Source of the DNA: Planctomycetota bacterium
Lineage (GTDB): Bacteria; Planctomycetota; Planctomycetia; Pirellulales; Lacipirellulaceae
Length of the DNA: 64,000 bases
Assembly: GCA_013152205.1 (NCBI GenBank)
Contig: JAADGV010000112.1
Coordinates: 1-64,000 of the forward strand
Direction of reading: 5' to 3'
Part shown: piece by piece, positions 27,829 to 37,219 of the stretch
Layout of the letters: each line of letters begins with the position of its first letter
Numbering within the stretch: the first letter of the stretch is position 1
Position numbers and translations under genes: made by a program
The notes under the pieces: model-generated
What the model was told of the DNA's origin: nothing
Seen by the model: the letters and a program-made list of their open reading frames with translations, nothing else
Databases searched by the model: none

Positions 27829-29274
27829 CTATTTGAGAAGCTTTTGTACAACTCCCGAGGGAAGCACCCCGGTGAGCCGTTGATCGAGCCCTTGGAACGG
27901 GAAACTGATTCGACTGTGATCGAAACCAAGTAGGTGGAGTATCGTCGCGTGTAGGTCGCGCACGTTGACCGGATCTTGTGTAACATTGAAACCCAAGTCG
28001 TCGCTCTCGCCCAAGGTGATCCCCGGCTTGATGCCGCCGCCGGCTAGCCACATGGTGAATGCATTGGGGTGATGGTCGCGGCCATCATTGCCATCGCCCT
28101 GGACCATGGGGGTACGACCAAATTCACCACCCCAAATCACAAGAGTATCGTCGAGCAGGCCTCGCTGCTTGAGGTCTTTGATCAACGCAGCAGCACTACG
28201 ATCGGTGTCGGCGCAATTCTTTTTGAGATCTTTCACCAAGTTGCCATGTTGATCCCAAGATTCGTGAAAAAGTTCGACAAAGCGGACACCCCGTTCAACG
28301 AGCCGCCGAGCAAGTAGGCAATTCTTAGCAAACGAAGGCTTTCCTGGTTCCACGCCATACATATCAAGTGTTGCTTGCGACTCTTGGCTTAGGTCGATCA
28401 ACTCCGGGGCGCTCGATTGCATCCGGTAGGCAACTTCGTAGGAATTGATGCGAGTGGCGATTTCTGGATCGCCTTTTACTTCAAGCCGCATCTGGTTGAG
28501 TTGTTTCAACGTATCAAGAGAATCACGTTGTAATGTATCGTCGACGCCTGGCGGATTCGAGAGAAACAAGACCGGGTCGCCCGCGCTGCGAAAGGGCACC
28601 CCTTGATAAACCGTCGGCAGGAAGCCACTTCCCCAGTTCGAGTTGCCCCCGCTCGGGCCTTTTTTGCCCGAACTAAACACCACAAACCCAGGCAAGTCGC
28701 GACATTCGCTGCCGAGTCCATAAAGGCTCCAAGCTCCCAGGCTAGGTTTACCAAACTGCTGCGAGCCCGTATTCATCAGAATTTGAGCCGGGGCATGATT
28801 AAAGGCATCGGTCACCATCGATTTGACAATGGCAATGTCGTCCACCACCTCAGACAGGTGAGGAAGCAACTCCGAAAGCTCCGCACCAGACTTCCCGTGT
28901 TTGGCGTACTTGAATCGAGGCCCAAGCAATTTCGAGTCGGGGTTGATAAACGCAGCTCGGTAGCCTTCCAAAAGCTCGGCTGGCGGAGCCGTACCATCAA
29001 ACTTGGTGAGTTGCGGCTTGTTGTCGAATAGTTCTAGATGACTGGGTGCCCCAGCCATAAACAGAAAGATGACATTTTTGGCTTTGGGTTCAAAATGCGG
29101 CTGCTTAGGCAGCAGCGGATCCGCTGCGCGATGGGGGAGTGATGCAGCAGCGTGTTCACCGAGCAGTTGCCCCAAGGCAATCGACCCCAGCCCTACCCCA
29201 CACTGTTGGAGAAACCACCGACGACTCAGCGAAGTCGGAGCAACAGTTCGATAAAAAGAGTCGTGACAATTCAT
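27829..29274 (-). CDS. Tat-exported DUF1501 hydrolase-like protein, copy 1
   Basis: A 481-residue protein from the ATG at 29274. The N terminus has a Tat-type signal ([24 protein letters not shown]). DUF1501 proteins are distant members of the alkaline phosphatase/sulfatase superfamily with unknown substrates. Visible family elements are [15 protein letters not shown] near residue 70, [25 protein letters not shown] near residue 155, [13 protein letters not shown] near residue 395 and [21 protein letters not shown] near residue 408, where Asp and His residues probably bind metal. It ends with the [18 protein letters not shown] tail. It lies downstream of the DUF1549/DUF1553 gene with 65 bases between and upstream of the PVC cytochrome, suggesting one transcript of three genes. 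Confidence 0.9.
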   Translation of the reverse strand: MNCHDSFYRTVAPTSLSRRWFLQQCGVGLGSIALGQLLGEHAAASLPHRAADPLLPKQPHFEPKAKNVIFLFMAGAPSHLELFDNKPQLTKFDGTAPPAELLEGYRAAFINPDSKLLGPRFKYAKHGKSGAELSELLPHLSEVVDDIAIVKSMVTDAFNHAPAQILMNTGSQQFGKPSLGAWSLYGLGSECRDLPGFVVFSSGKKGPSGGNSNWGSGFLPTVYQGVPFRSAGDPVLFLSNPPGVDDTLQRDSLDTLKQLNQMRLEVKGDPEIATRINSYEVAYRMQSSAPELIDLSQESQATLDMYGVEPGKPSFAKNCLLARRLVERGVRFVELFHESWDQHGNLVKDLKKNCADTDRSAAALIKDLKQRGLLDDTLVIWGGEFGRTPMVQGDGNDGRDHHPNAFTMWLAGGGIKPGITLGESDDLGFNVTQDPVNVRDLHATILHLLGFDHSRISFPFQGLDQRLTGVLPSGVVQKLLK

Positions 29275-29339
29275 GGCTTTCCCCAAAAAACTCAAAAAGC
29301 TAACCACCGAGTGGCTAGCCGCTTAGCGAACCTATTGTA

Positions 29340-32300
29340 CTATTCTTTGCAAATCGTTTCGTCCAAGTTCAAGAGAACACGCGATACAGCAGTCCATGCG
29401 GCAAGTTCAGCAGGAGTAGTCCCTGCTGGTAATTCCGGAGTCTGAGTTGGATCGACAACCGCCAATTTCCAAGACTCCACTTCTTCTTGTTGTGCGAAAC
29501 GCTTGGTGTGGCGTTGTAGCAGCCCCAGCAGGATTTTACTTTCCGCAGCAGTCGGCAGTCTGGCGACACATTGTCGAAAAGCAAAGGTCAGACGCTGGTT
29601 GTCGTCCTCGCCGCCCTCTCGAACAGCAAGCAACGCCAAAGCCTTGGCGCATTCCATAAACAAAGGTTCGTTCAGTATGGTCAAAGCCTGCAGGGGCGTG
29701 TTCGATCGAGATCGTCGGACGCAAGCCGATTCGCCTTTCGGAGCGTCAAACGTCTCTAAGGTGGGGTAAGGCACCGAGCGAAACATAAACGTATACATCG
29801 CCCGTCGATAACTGTCGTCGTTAGCTCGATACTTCCAAGACTTGGTTCCATAGCTAATCGGCGGCTTGTACAGTATCTCGGGAGAAGGTGGATAAACACT
29901 AGGTCCGCCAATCGTCAGATTGATTAAACCGCTAGCGTGGAGCGCAATGTCGCGGACAGTTTCTGCACGCACTCGAAAGCGTGGCCCTCGCGCTAATAGC
30001 CGATTGTCTGGGTCGCGTGAGGCTAATTCCTCCGATACATCGGACGACTGACGGTAAGTTGCCGAATTGACGATCTGACGATGCAGATGTTTAAGGCTCC
30101 AACCATGATCCATCAGTTCTACGGCCAGCCAATCAAGAAGATGCAAGTGCGAGGGAGGCTCGCCCTGCGATCCAAGGTCGGAAGTGGTTCGGACGATACC
30201 GATGCCAAAGTAGGCTTGCCATACCCGATTGGCAATTGCTCGGGCCGTCGTCGGCGAATCACGGGCAACCAGCCACTTGGCAAACGCTAGCCGTGGCGGG
30301 ACTCCTTCGCCGGACAGTGCATTCATAAAATCGGGAACTCCAGCAGAAACCTCATCGCGACGGCTGAGAAAGTCGCCACGCTCCAAAAGATAGGTCTTCC
30401 TGCGTTCAGTTCGCTCAGAGACCACCAGCTGAGAAGTGCCCTCAGGGTGTTGCTTCCATAGCTCCTCGATTTGCTGATTCTGCTTTTGCCATTCAGAAAC
30501 AGTAGTGCGCCAGTAGCTAAACACCTGCTGCCGCTGCTGCTCGGTCCGCTCGTTCCCTGGAACCGAGAGAATATTGCGAACTTCCAGAGGCAGCGGGTCG
30601 GCGGTTGCGTTTGGGTCGGCAGTCAACGAAATTCGGAACCGACCAACCCCGTTAGCTTGCCGCTCATTGCCATTCGAGCCGCCGTGGCGATGAGAAAGAT
30701 AGATAGACAAGTGAGTGTCGCTCGTAAGCTCAATCGGTTTAGCAAGATTGAAAACAGCTTTTCTCGCTTGATTGCGGCGCCCTGGGCCACTGTTAATCCC
30801 CCAGGCGGTCGTCCCGTCGCGGTCAATCGCCATCTCGATAGGGCCTGTAAATCGGTCTTTTTTCGAGTTGTCGTCATACGCCTCTTCCAACGGCATTTTC
30901 GATTGCGAGTAGTCTGCGGTCGCCTGAGCGATATCAATCTTCGTTTGCTTGGTAATATCGTTGGCTGGTGAGGTAACCACCTCAAATTCGGTCAGAGCGA
31001 ACGTACCACTCAGAGAACGGCCTGGGCCGCCTAAGGGTAGATTGGGGTCGGGTAGCACTTCGTAACGAATCGCAGTGACTTGAGCCAAGTCGGTCTTAAC
31101 AAGCATTCGCGGTCGCGATTTGATTGGCGAGTACCCGCTGGCCAGATAAGAACCATCTGCCTGCAAAATAAACTTCTGCCCGCCTGCCGAGGTATCGTCG
31201 AACTCTAACTCAGCGGACACCCATTCAGGCTGCGGTTGTTCGAGTGTCTCTTTCTCCCACTGGGCCATCTGCTCAGCCCAGTCGGGATGGGCTTGCTGAA
31301 GTTCGTTTTCTTTCTGACGCACTGCTTTCAGAACATCATCCCGCTGTTGTTGCTGCTCGGGGCCATAGACGGCAATTTGCGATTCATTGCAGTTATTCAA
31401 AAAAGCGAACATCTGGTAATACGCTTTTTGAGTAATCGGGTCGAACTTATGGCTATGGCATTGGCTGCAACGAACGGTAAGACCAAGGATGCCCGTACCG
31501 ACGGCATCCATGCGGTCGAACATTGCCTCCATGCGAAATTGTTCAGGGTCGATGCCGCCTTCTTCGTTGACCATCGAGTTGCGGAGAAAACCCGTAGCGA
31601 CTCGTTGGTCTTGGGTGGCGTTAGGCAAAAGATCGCCAGCGATTTGGTCGATGATAAACTGATCGTAGGGCAAGTCAGCATTCAACGAATGAATTACCCA
31701 ATCGCGATAGAACCAAACATTGCGAGGCAAGTCTTTTTCGAAACCATCTGAGTCGGCATAGCGGGCCGCATCGAGCCAAAGTTTTCCCCAATGTTCGCCA
31801 TAATGGGGCGAAGCCAACAGTCGATTCACCTGCCGTTGGTACGCCCCCTCTTTTTGGTCGGCAAGAAAGGCATCCACCTCAGACGGTGTGGGCGGCAACC
31901 CGATCAGGTCGAGGCTGAGCCTCCGCAGAAGCGTGGTACGGTCGACTTCCGGCGAGGGACGCAGTGAGCTTTCTTCCAATTGCTTTTGTACGAACGCATC
32001 AATGGGATTTCGGTTCCACGAGGGATCAGCTGTCGTGGGCAACTCCGGTCGCCGTGGCGGCACAAATGCCCAGTGCTGCGACCACTTAGCGCCTGCCTCG
32101 ATCCAACGCTGGATCAATGCGACCTCTTCGGACGAAAGCGCTTCGCCCGAGTCAGCCGGGGGCATGCGCTCGTCGGGGTCGCTGCTCGTGATCCGTGCCA
32201 TCACGCTACTATCCTCGGGCTTCCCAGGAACGATAGCAGCATGTTCCCCCAAGAGCCCCTCTTCGGTATCCAATCGCAAGTCAGCTTCCCGATTCTCGGC

Positions 32301-32486
32301 ATCAGGGCCGTGGCAATGGAAGCACGCCTTAGAAAGTATTGGTCGAACTTCGCGATTGAAATCCACCTCGTCCGTTCGACCAGATATCGGGACAAGCAGA
32401 ACAATCGCCCAACTGAGTAGGCCAATCCAATATGAATAGAAGGTGGGCCCGTAGTTTTGATGATGGTTGGAGTAGGTCTCAGACAT
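29340..32486 (-). CDS. planctomycete cytochrome: PSCyt1-DUF1549-DUF1553, copy 1
   Basis: A 1,048-residue exported protein with a signal peptide (YWIGLLSWAIVLLVPISGR). The N-terminal PSCyt1 domain has the heme motif CFHCH (near residue 56) followed by GPDAENREADLRLD. The DUF1549 (PSCyt2) domain, about residues 165-375, has PIDAFVQKQLEE, HYGEHWGKLWLDAARYADSDG and a second heme motif CSQCHSHKFDP near residue 340. The region between about 420 and 620 looks like a discoidin/galactose-binding beta-sandwich. The DUF1553 (PSD1) domain follows (about 730-1030), with ANRVWQAYFGIGIVRT and SNTPLQALTILNEP. Each domain is planctomycete-specific and biochemically uncharacterised; redox activity is inferred from the heme motifs. 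It is the first gene of a three-gene unit with DUF1501 copy 1. Confidence 0.93.
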   Translation of the reverse strand: MSETYSNHHQNYGPTFYSYWIGLLSWAIVLLVPISGRTDEVDFNREVRPILSKACFHCHGPDAENREADLRLDTEEGLLGEHAAIVPGKPEDSSVMARITSSDPDERMPPADSGEALSSEEVALIQRWIEAGAKWSQHWAFVPPRRPELPTTADPSWNRNPIDAFVQKQLEESSLRPSPEVDRTTLLRRLSLDLIGLPPTPSEVDAFLADQKEGAYQRQVNRLLASPHYGEHWGKLWLDAARYADSDGFEKDLPRNVWFYRDWVIHSLNADLPYDQFIIDQIAGDLLPNATQDQRVATGFLRNSMVNEEGGIDPEQFRMEAMFDRMDAVGTGILGLTVRCSQCHSHKFDPITQKAYYQMFAFLNNCNESQIAVYGPEQQQQRDDVLKAVRQKENELQQAHPDWAEQMAQWEKETLEQPQPEWVSAELEFDDTSAGGQKFILQADGSYLASGYSPIKSRPRMLVKTDLAQVTAIRYEVLPDPNLPLGGPGRSLSGTFALTEFEVVTSPANDITKQTKIDIAQATADYSQSKMPLEEAYDDNSKKDRFTGPIEMAIDRDGTTAWGINSGPGRRNQARKAVFNLAKPIELTSDTHLSIYLSHRHGGSNGNERQANGVGRFRISLTADPNATADPLPLEVRNILSVPGNERTEQQRQQVFSYWRTTVSEWQKQNQQIEELWKQHPEGTSQLVVSERTERRKTYLLERGDFLSRRDEVSAGVPDFMNALSGEGVPPRLAFAKWLVARDSPTTARAIANRVWQAYFGIGIVRTTSDLGSQGEPPSHLHLLDWLAVELMDHGWSLKHLHRQIVNSATYRQSSDVSEELASRDPDNRLLARGPRFRVRAETVRDIALHASGLINLTIGGPSVYPPSPEILYKPPISYGTKSWKYRANDDSYRRAMYTFMFRSVPYPTLETFDAPKGESACVRRSRSNTPLQALTILNEPLFMECAKALALLAVREGGEDDNQRLTFAFRQCVARLPTAAESKILLGLLQRHTKRFAQQEEVESWKLAVVDPTQTPELPAGTTPAELAAWTAVSRVLLNLDETICKE

Positions 32487-32575
32487 AAATATCGCTCAGT
32501 AGTGCAAAAAAGATTGCTTCACCTTTGGATCGGTCATTTGGGCATTGGTCATTATTACCCAGCCAGCACTATGCG

Positions 32576-33430
32576 CTAGCCCCACCGCTTGGCGACTTCT
32601 GTTTTCATGAATGCTAGGCCATCTTCGGCTAACTGCATTTCGCTCTCGAACATCCTCCGCCAAATCTTTGTCGCTGCCGCAATTTCTGGCAATCGGTTTC
32701 CAAAGGCCTCGACGGCCATCCAGCCATCGTACCCAACTTTGTGGAGCGTGTCGAAGTTGGCCTTCCAATCGACATTGCCTTGTCCAGGCGTGCTGCGATC
32801 GTTTTCGCTAATATGCACATGGATCATTTTGTCGGCACAAGCTTCAATCGCTCCTGAAATGCTCTTCTCTTCGATGTTCGCATGAAAAGTGTCGTAAAGC
32901 ATGCCGCAATTGGGATGGTCGACATCCCGAGCAAACTGAGCCGCGTCGGCTTGGGTGTTCAGCAGATAGGTTTCAAACCGATTCAGTGGCTCAACGGCAA
33001 GGTTGACTCCGACGCTGCCCGCGTGCTCAGACATCTTACGCACACTTTCGACGCCCCATTTCCATTCATCTTCGGTGGGGAAATTTCCGCTAAATTCTCC
33101 TAGTGCCGAGTGATAGGGGCCGACTAAGGTCTCCACCCCAGCGGCAGCGCAGCTGTCGAGGACTGCTTGTACCGCCTCAACCCCTTTTTGTCGCACCGCG
33201 GCGTCGGGGCTGATGGGATTCGTCTCGCCAGCGAGTATCGTGACGGCTGTACGCCCAAGCCCGATGTCGTCGAGCTGCTTCCCAAGCTTTTCATGCTGGG
33301 GCAACTCACCCGCATCGAACATCGGAAGCTCAACACCATCGTATCCCATCTCTTTCAATTGCTGGATAATCGGCAGATCATCCTCGGTCAACGAGCCGGT
33401 CCAAAGCAACAGGTTCATGCAATATTTCAT
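32576..33430 (-). CDS. sugar phosphate isomerase/epimerase-type TIM-barrel protein
   Basis: A 284-residue xylose-isomerase-like TIM barrel. Likely metal ligands are the Glu in VEPLNRFETYLLNT (near residue 147), the Asp and His in GMLYDTFHANIEE (near 185), the His in MIHVHISENDRSTPGQGNVDW (near 211), and the Glu in MAVEAFGNRLP (near 245). This set resembles D-tagatose 3-epimerase/D-psicose 3-epimerase and hydroxypyruvate isomerase proteins more than endonuclease IV. No signal peptide is present, so it is cytoplasmic. It is the next gene upstream of the DUF1549/1553 gene (89 bases), and the two may be co-transcribed, fitting sugar catabolism; the substrate cannot be read from sequence. Confidence 0.87.
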   Translation of the reverse strand: MKYCMNLLLWTGSLTEDDLPIIQQLKEMGYDGVELPMFDAGELPQHEKLGKQLDDIGLGRTAVTILAGETNPISPDAAVRQKGVEAVQAVLDSCAAAGVETLVGPYHSALGEFSGNFPTEDEWKWGVESVRKMSEHAGSVGVNLAVEPLNRFETYLLNTQADAAQFARDVDHPNCGMLYDTFHANIEEKSISGAIEACADKMIHVHISENDRSTPGQGNVDWKANFDTLHKVGYDGWMAVEAFGNRLPEIAAATKIWRRMFESEMQLAEDGLAFMKTEVAKRWG

Positions 33431-33578
33431 CGAAATAATCCTTTACAAGCAGTTTAGTTGGTTCAAAACCCTTCTAGAACGAGCAACACCAGCCCGACTC
33501 GCTAGTGTCGGTTATGAAGCAAAGCCTAATAGAGATGGCCGTTTTATTTGTGCCCTCTGCGACTCTGCGGTTCAGTAC

Positions 33579-34694
33579 TTAACGTGCAATGTTTTCATCT
33601 CCATAAAACCATTCAATCGGTATCGAGCGAAATCGAGAGGAAATTCGGCCTGTCTCGTTGTCGCCAACGTAATAGCTAATCAGAGATCGATTTTCGGCAA
33701 AGGTCAAACTCGTATAAGCGTAGGTCTGATCATCTCGATCTTCTAAGAGTTTGCGATGAATCCAGGTTTTTCCCTCGTCCTTAGAGATCGCAGCGGCAAG
33801 AGGCGTTCGGCGGCCATTATGTCCTACACCTTCTTGATAGTTCGGATTCCAGATCAGCAGCAGATCCCCCGTGCTTGGAATCCGGCGTAGCGTAGTTGGT
33901 GCTTCCGGGGCCTCGACGGTCCAGGGTTCTGGCTTGCTCCAAGTATTGCCGTCATCCTTGGAGTAGCTGGCGTAGATTTTTGGGAATTGTGTACGAACAA
34001 TCATCAGCACCCGACCGTCTTTCAACTCCAGAACTTCCGGCTCCATCGCGCCCCGTTTGGGTAAATCAACTCGATTTTTGCTCGCTTGCCAGGTTTTACC
34101 ACGATCGTCGGAGAAGTAGCAAAACGAAACAAAGTGATTTTCTTTGCGAACGTCACTTGTCCAAGCAACTGGGCAAAGGAGTCGACCGCTGCTCAGTTGT
34201 TGCACGCGGTCGTTGTTCATCACATGGTAACCAGGCTGATTGGTAACCAAAACCGGCTCACCAAACGTCTCTGCTTCGTCGGTCGAGATTCGCATGTAAA
34301 TGTTCAGGTCGTCGTAGCCATTTTTGACCAAATAGAACATGCCGAGGGTCGGGCGGTCAGCGTTCTGAAATCGCAAGAAACTAACCGACATCACGTTCAG
34401 ACCGCCGACGTTTTCTTGCAGAACTCGAGTAGGCCCCCAGGTGCGACCACCATCCTGCGACGCTTTGGCGATGATTCTAGCCTTGGCAAAGTCGCTGTTG
34501 CTACCAATAAATTGGGTAGTTGCGTAAAGCAAAGTGCCGTTCTGAAGCGAGACAATCGACCCCTCGCTAAAGCGAGGATATTCTTCTGTTGCCGCGTAAA
34601 CCTCATTGGAAATGAGGTCATTTGCATTAACAACCCCTAGGCTTGCCAATGCGAGCGAAACCAACGCGATCAAAAAAGTAGCTAAAGATTTCAT
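33579..34694 (-). CDS. exported sialidase/neuraminidase-like (BNR repeat) protein
   Basis: A 371-residue protein with a signal peptide (SLATFLIALVSLALASLGVVNA). I use the ATG at 34694; a GTG two codons upstream is also possible. Four Asp-box motifs of the SxDxGxTW form are seen: SQDGGRTW, SDDRGKTW, SKDDGNTW and SKDEGKTW. These mark a six-bladed sialidase propeller. GAMEPEVLELKDGRVLMIVRTQ near residue 215 has the Glu and Arg typical of the catalytic centre, and an Arg occurs in YPRFSEGS near residue 40. In planctomycetes such proteins are often called exo-alpha-sialidase, but true substrate is unknown. It lies in a run of minus-strand genes with isomerase and DinB, suggesting glycan use. Confidence 0.85.
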   Translation of the reverse strand: MKSLATFLIALVSLALASLGVVNANDLISNEVYAATEEYPRFSEGSIVSLQNGTLLYATTQFIGSNSDFAKARIIAKASQDGGRTWGPTRVLQENVGGLNVMSVSFLRFQNADRPTLGMFYLVKNGYDDLNIYMRISTDEAETFGEPVLVTNQPGYHVMNNDRVQQLSSGRLLCPVAWTSDVRKENHFVSFCYFSDDRGKTWQASKNRVDLPKRGAMEPEVLELKDGRVLMIVRTQFPKIYASYSKDDGNTWSKPEPWTVEAPEAPTTLRRIPSTGDLLLIWNPNYQEGVGHNGRRTPLAAAISKDEGKTWIHRKLLEDRDDQTYAYTSLTFAENRSLISYYVGDNETGRISSRFRSIPIEWFYGDENIAR

Positions 34695-34744
34695 CAGCAC
34701 AATTTTCCCAGCCGGGGTCTGAAAATAGAAGGCTGCGTAGTACG

Positions 34745-35242
34745 CTACGCCACGAGGATGCCACGCCCTGCTGCCCGTCGCGCGTCAGCAATTTGGCCGC
34801 CGTGAAAAGCCAAGTGCGTAGTCAAAATCGCAAGGCATTTCCCGATGGTGCCAAAGTATTCAGCCGATTCTTCTGGAGCATGAGAAGCTTTGTCGAGATC
34901 GGCATCGGTGATCGAATCAACGTAGGCAAGCGTTTCGGCACGGACGCTTTCAAATTTCTCAAGCAACTCGCTCATCGGCGGATACCCAGCACCATCGGCA
35001 GACGGCTGCGAGCCAATACCGAATATGTCTTTCCACTCAACCAGCGGGTTTTCTTCGCCGAGAACATAGCAACGAAGAATATTCGACTCGCTATAGACCA
35101 GATGGCCAATGGTCCACCAGGGATGGTTGCCCCCGTTGGGAGTAGGAGCGGTGAGCGGGACATCTGCAATGTCGGCCATCAGTCCAGAGACCCAGGCCAT
35201 GCTCATTCCCATTTCTGTTTTGATATAATCCGTGGCCTTCAT
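34745..35242 (-). CDS. DinB-like metal-binding protein
   Basis: A 165-residue four-helix bundle of the DinB/YfiT superfamily. The three metal-binding His are likely those in HPWWTIGHLVYSE near residue 48 and in THLAFHGGQIADARRA near residue 144; the latter is the best-conserved family signature. Relatives include bacillithiol transferases and mycothiol-dependent enzymes, but most are uncharacterised, and the activity is unknown here. It may be co-transcribed with the sialidase-like gene 50 bases downstream. Confidence 0.82.
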   Translation of the reverse strand: MKATDYIKTEMGMSMAWVSGLMADIADVPLTAPTPNGGNHPWWTIGHLVYSESNILRCYVLGEENPLVEWKDIFGIGSQPSADGAGYPPMSELLEKFESVRAETLAYVDSITDADLDKASHAPEESAEYFGTIGKCLAILTTHLAFHGGQIADARRAAGRGILVA

Positions 35243-35748
35243 GATGGTCGATCCTTAAAGATTCGAATGGTATGCCGTGCAACGCCGGTCTGGCGAATTG
35301 CTACAGATTACCAAAATCTTTGATCAACCGCTTGCAACAAATAGGAGTTCTTCGGGCTTGGGGAAGTTCCAGCAAGCAGATCCGTAAAAACCTGCCAAAT
35401 CGGCGTTTTTTCAGGCACCGCTGCCCAGGACCATTGCATAAGTACTACCCCATAGCGCTAAGTCCGTTGGACCACGACGACACGACGAGCACAACGACGC
35501 GGTAGCCAGCGTGGTTGAGGTGAGATTCTGAGAGTAAACCAGCTGAGACTGGATGCAATCAACAAGGCTATCAGGTTAGACCCGTGGCTAGGGTTGGTAA
35601 GCAGCCGTGCTAGAGACCCTTTTCGTTGTGCTCGTCGTGTCGTTGTGGTCAAACCCCTAACGCCGTAGCATTTGATTGGCGTCGATGGTCCAGATCAAAG
35701 GCATCCGGCCTATCCTGTCATCCTGTCTAAAGTCTTTTTGAGTTTTTT
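35243..35748. other. intergenic region with long inverted repeat
   Basis: No gene is supported between the DinB gene and DUF1501 copy 2. A 181-base element with 27-base inverted ends is listed at 35470-35650. Bases 35701-35727 (GCATCCGGCCTATCCTGTCA) are the reverse form of the ACAGGATAACAGGAT word at 17809-17842. Confidence 0.5.
35470..35650. repeat. 181-base element with 27-base inverted ends
   Basis: The left end (35470-35496, beginning GACCACGACGACACGACGAG) and right end (35624-35650, ending GTCGTGTCGTTGTGGTC) are inverted copies matching at 26 of 27 positions. The 127-base interior has no gene. CGACGA-rich ends of this type occur in other Pirellulales intergenic regions in my recollection, but I cannot verify that here. 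No clear target duplication was found. Confidence 0.65.
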
Positions 35749-37194
35749 TTACGCCAAGATACCCTCAACCGGATTCTGATCCAGAACGCCCGTAAGCCGT
35801 ATGTTGAGCCCTTGGTATTTGTAGCCCAGCCGACGGTGATCGATCCCAAGGCAATGCAGGATCGTCGCGTTAAGATCGTGGATGTGAACCGGGTTGTGGG
35901 CAATGTTGTAGCTAAACTCGTCCGTCTCGCCGTATACGACCCCCGGCTTGATGCCGCCACCGGCCATCCAAACCGTGAAACATTTGGGGTGATGATCGCG
36001 GCCATAGTTTTGGCGTGTCAAATTGCCTTGGCAGTAGATCGTTCGACCAAATTCACCGCCCCAGATGACAAGCGTATCTTCGAGCATGCCACGCTGTTTC
36101 AGATCTTGAATCAATGCCCAACTGGCTTGATCGATATCTTTGCATTGCTTAGGGAGGTCGCCACCGATGTTGCCATGTTGATCCCATCCACGATGGAAAA
36201 TCTGAACAAAACGCACATCCCGCTCCGCCATCCTACGCGCCAGTAAGCAACTGGCTGCAAACGTGCCCGGTTTGTTTACGTCGGGGCCATACATGTCAAG
36301 AATATGCTTGGGTTCGCCCGACAAGTCGGTGAGATTGGGAACCGAACTCTGCATGCGGAACGCCATCTCGTACTGAGCAATCCGCGCCTGAGTTTCTGGG
36401 TCGCCATATTCCACGAGCGTTTCGTGGTTGATCTTCGCCAGCGAATCGAGCATACGACGACGTGTTGCCGGGTCGACGCCTGGAGGGTTTGAGAGATACA
36501 ACACCGGGTCGCCTTTGCTCCGCAGCGCGACACCTTGATACTTACTGGCAAGAAAACCGGACCCCCAGAGACGATTGTATAACGCCTGCGCATCTCGCTT
36601 CGCCGACCAAGTGGAAGTCATCACCACAAACGACGGCAAGTTCTCATTCGCAGTTCCCAAACCGTAGCTCAGCCACGAGCCTAGACTGGCACGCCCGGGG
36701 AGCTGGTGCCCGGTGCAAATATAGGTAATCGCCGGGTCATGATTGATTGCTTCGGTGTGAACCGATCTTACGATCGCAAGATCGTCGACCATGCGGGCAT
36801 GGTAGGGCAGCAGCTCGCTGACCCAAGTCCCATTTTTGCCGTATTGCTGGAATTTATATTTCGACGGAGCCAGCGGAAACCGTTCCTGCCCGCTGGTCAT
36901 GGTCGTCAGCCGTTGGCCCATGCGAACCGACTCGGGCAGATCTTTGTCGAACCACTTGGCCATCTGGGGTTTGTAGTCCAGCATGTCGATCTGCGACGGC
37001 GCACCGGCCATGAACAGATAGATCGCCCGCTTGGCCTTGCCAGCAAAGTGAGGCAAGCCTGGCAGCCCGGCTGTCGCGGCACTAGCGCTGCCCGGTAGCA
37101 TCGAAGTCAAAGCTGCCGACCCTAAGCCAAGCGCACCTCGCTTGAAAAAATGTCGCCGAGTTTCTGTTTGGATATGTTGTTCTACTGGGTCCAT
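35749..37194 (-). CDS. Tat-exported DUF1501 hydrolase-like protein, copy 2
   Basis: A 481-residue paralogue of the protein at 27829. The Tat signal is [23 protein letters not shown] (residues 11-33). Conserved elements: [20 protein letters not shown] near residue 60, [29 protein letters not shown] near residue 145, [14 protein letters not shown] near residue 385 and [22 protein letters not shown] near residue 402. It ends [19 protein letters not shown]. It lies 25 bases downstream of the second DUF1549/DUF1553 gene, so the pair forms a two-gene operon. Substrate unknown. Confidence 0.92.
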   Translation of the reverse strand: MDPVEQHIQTETRRHFFKRGALGLGSAALTSMLPGSASAATAGLPGLPHFAGKAKRAIYLFMAGAPSQIDMLDYKPQMAKWFDKDLPESVRMGQRLTTMTSGQERFPLAPSKYKFQQYGKNGTWVSELLPYHARMVDDLAIVRSVHTEAINHDPAITYICTGHQLPGRASLGSWLSYGLGTANENLPSFVVMTSTWSAKRDAQALYNRLWGSGFLASKYQGVALRSKGDPVLYLSNPPGVDPATRRRMLDSLAKINHETLVEYGDPETQARIAQYEMAFRMQSSVPNLTDLSGEPKHILDMYGPDVNKPGTFAASCLLARRMAERDVRFVQIFHRGWDQHGNIGGDLPKQCKDIDQASWALIQDLKQRGMLEDTLVIWGGEFGRTIYCQGNLTRQNYGRDHHPKCFTVWMAGGGIKPGVVYGETDEFSYNIAHNPVHIHDLNATILHCLGIDHRRLGYKYQGLNIRLTGVLDQNPVEGILA

Positions 37195-37219
37195 CGTTGC
37201 ACCTTGGGGCAGAAATGGT

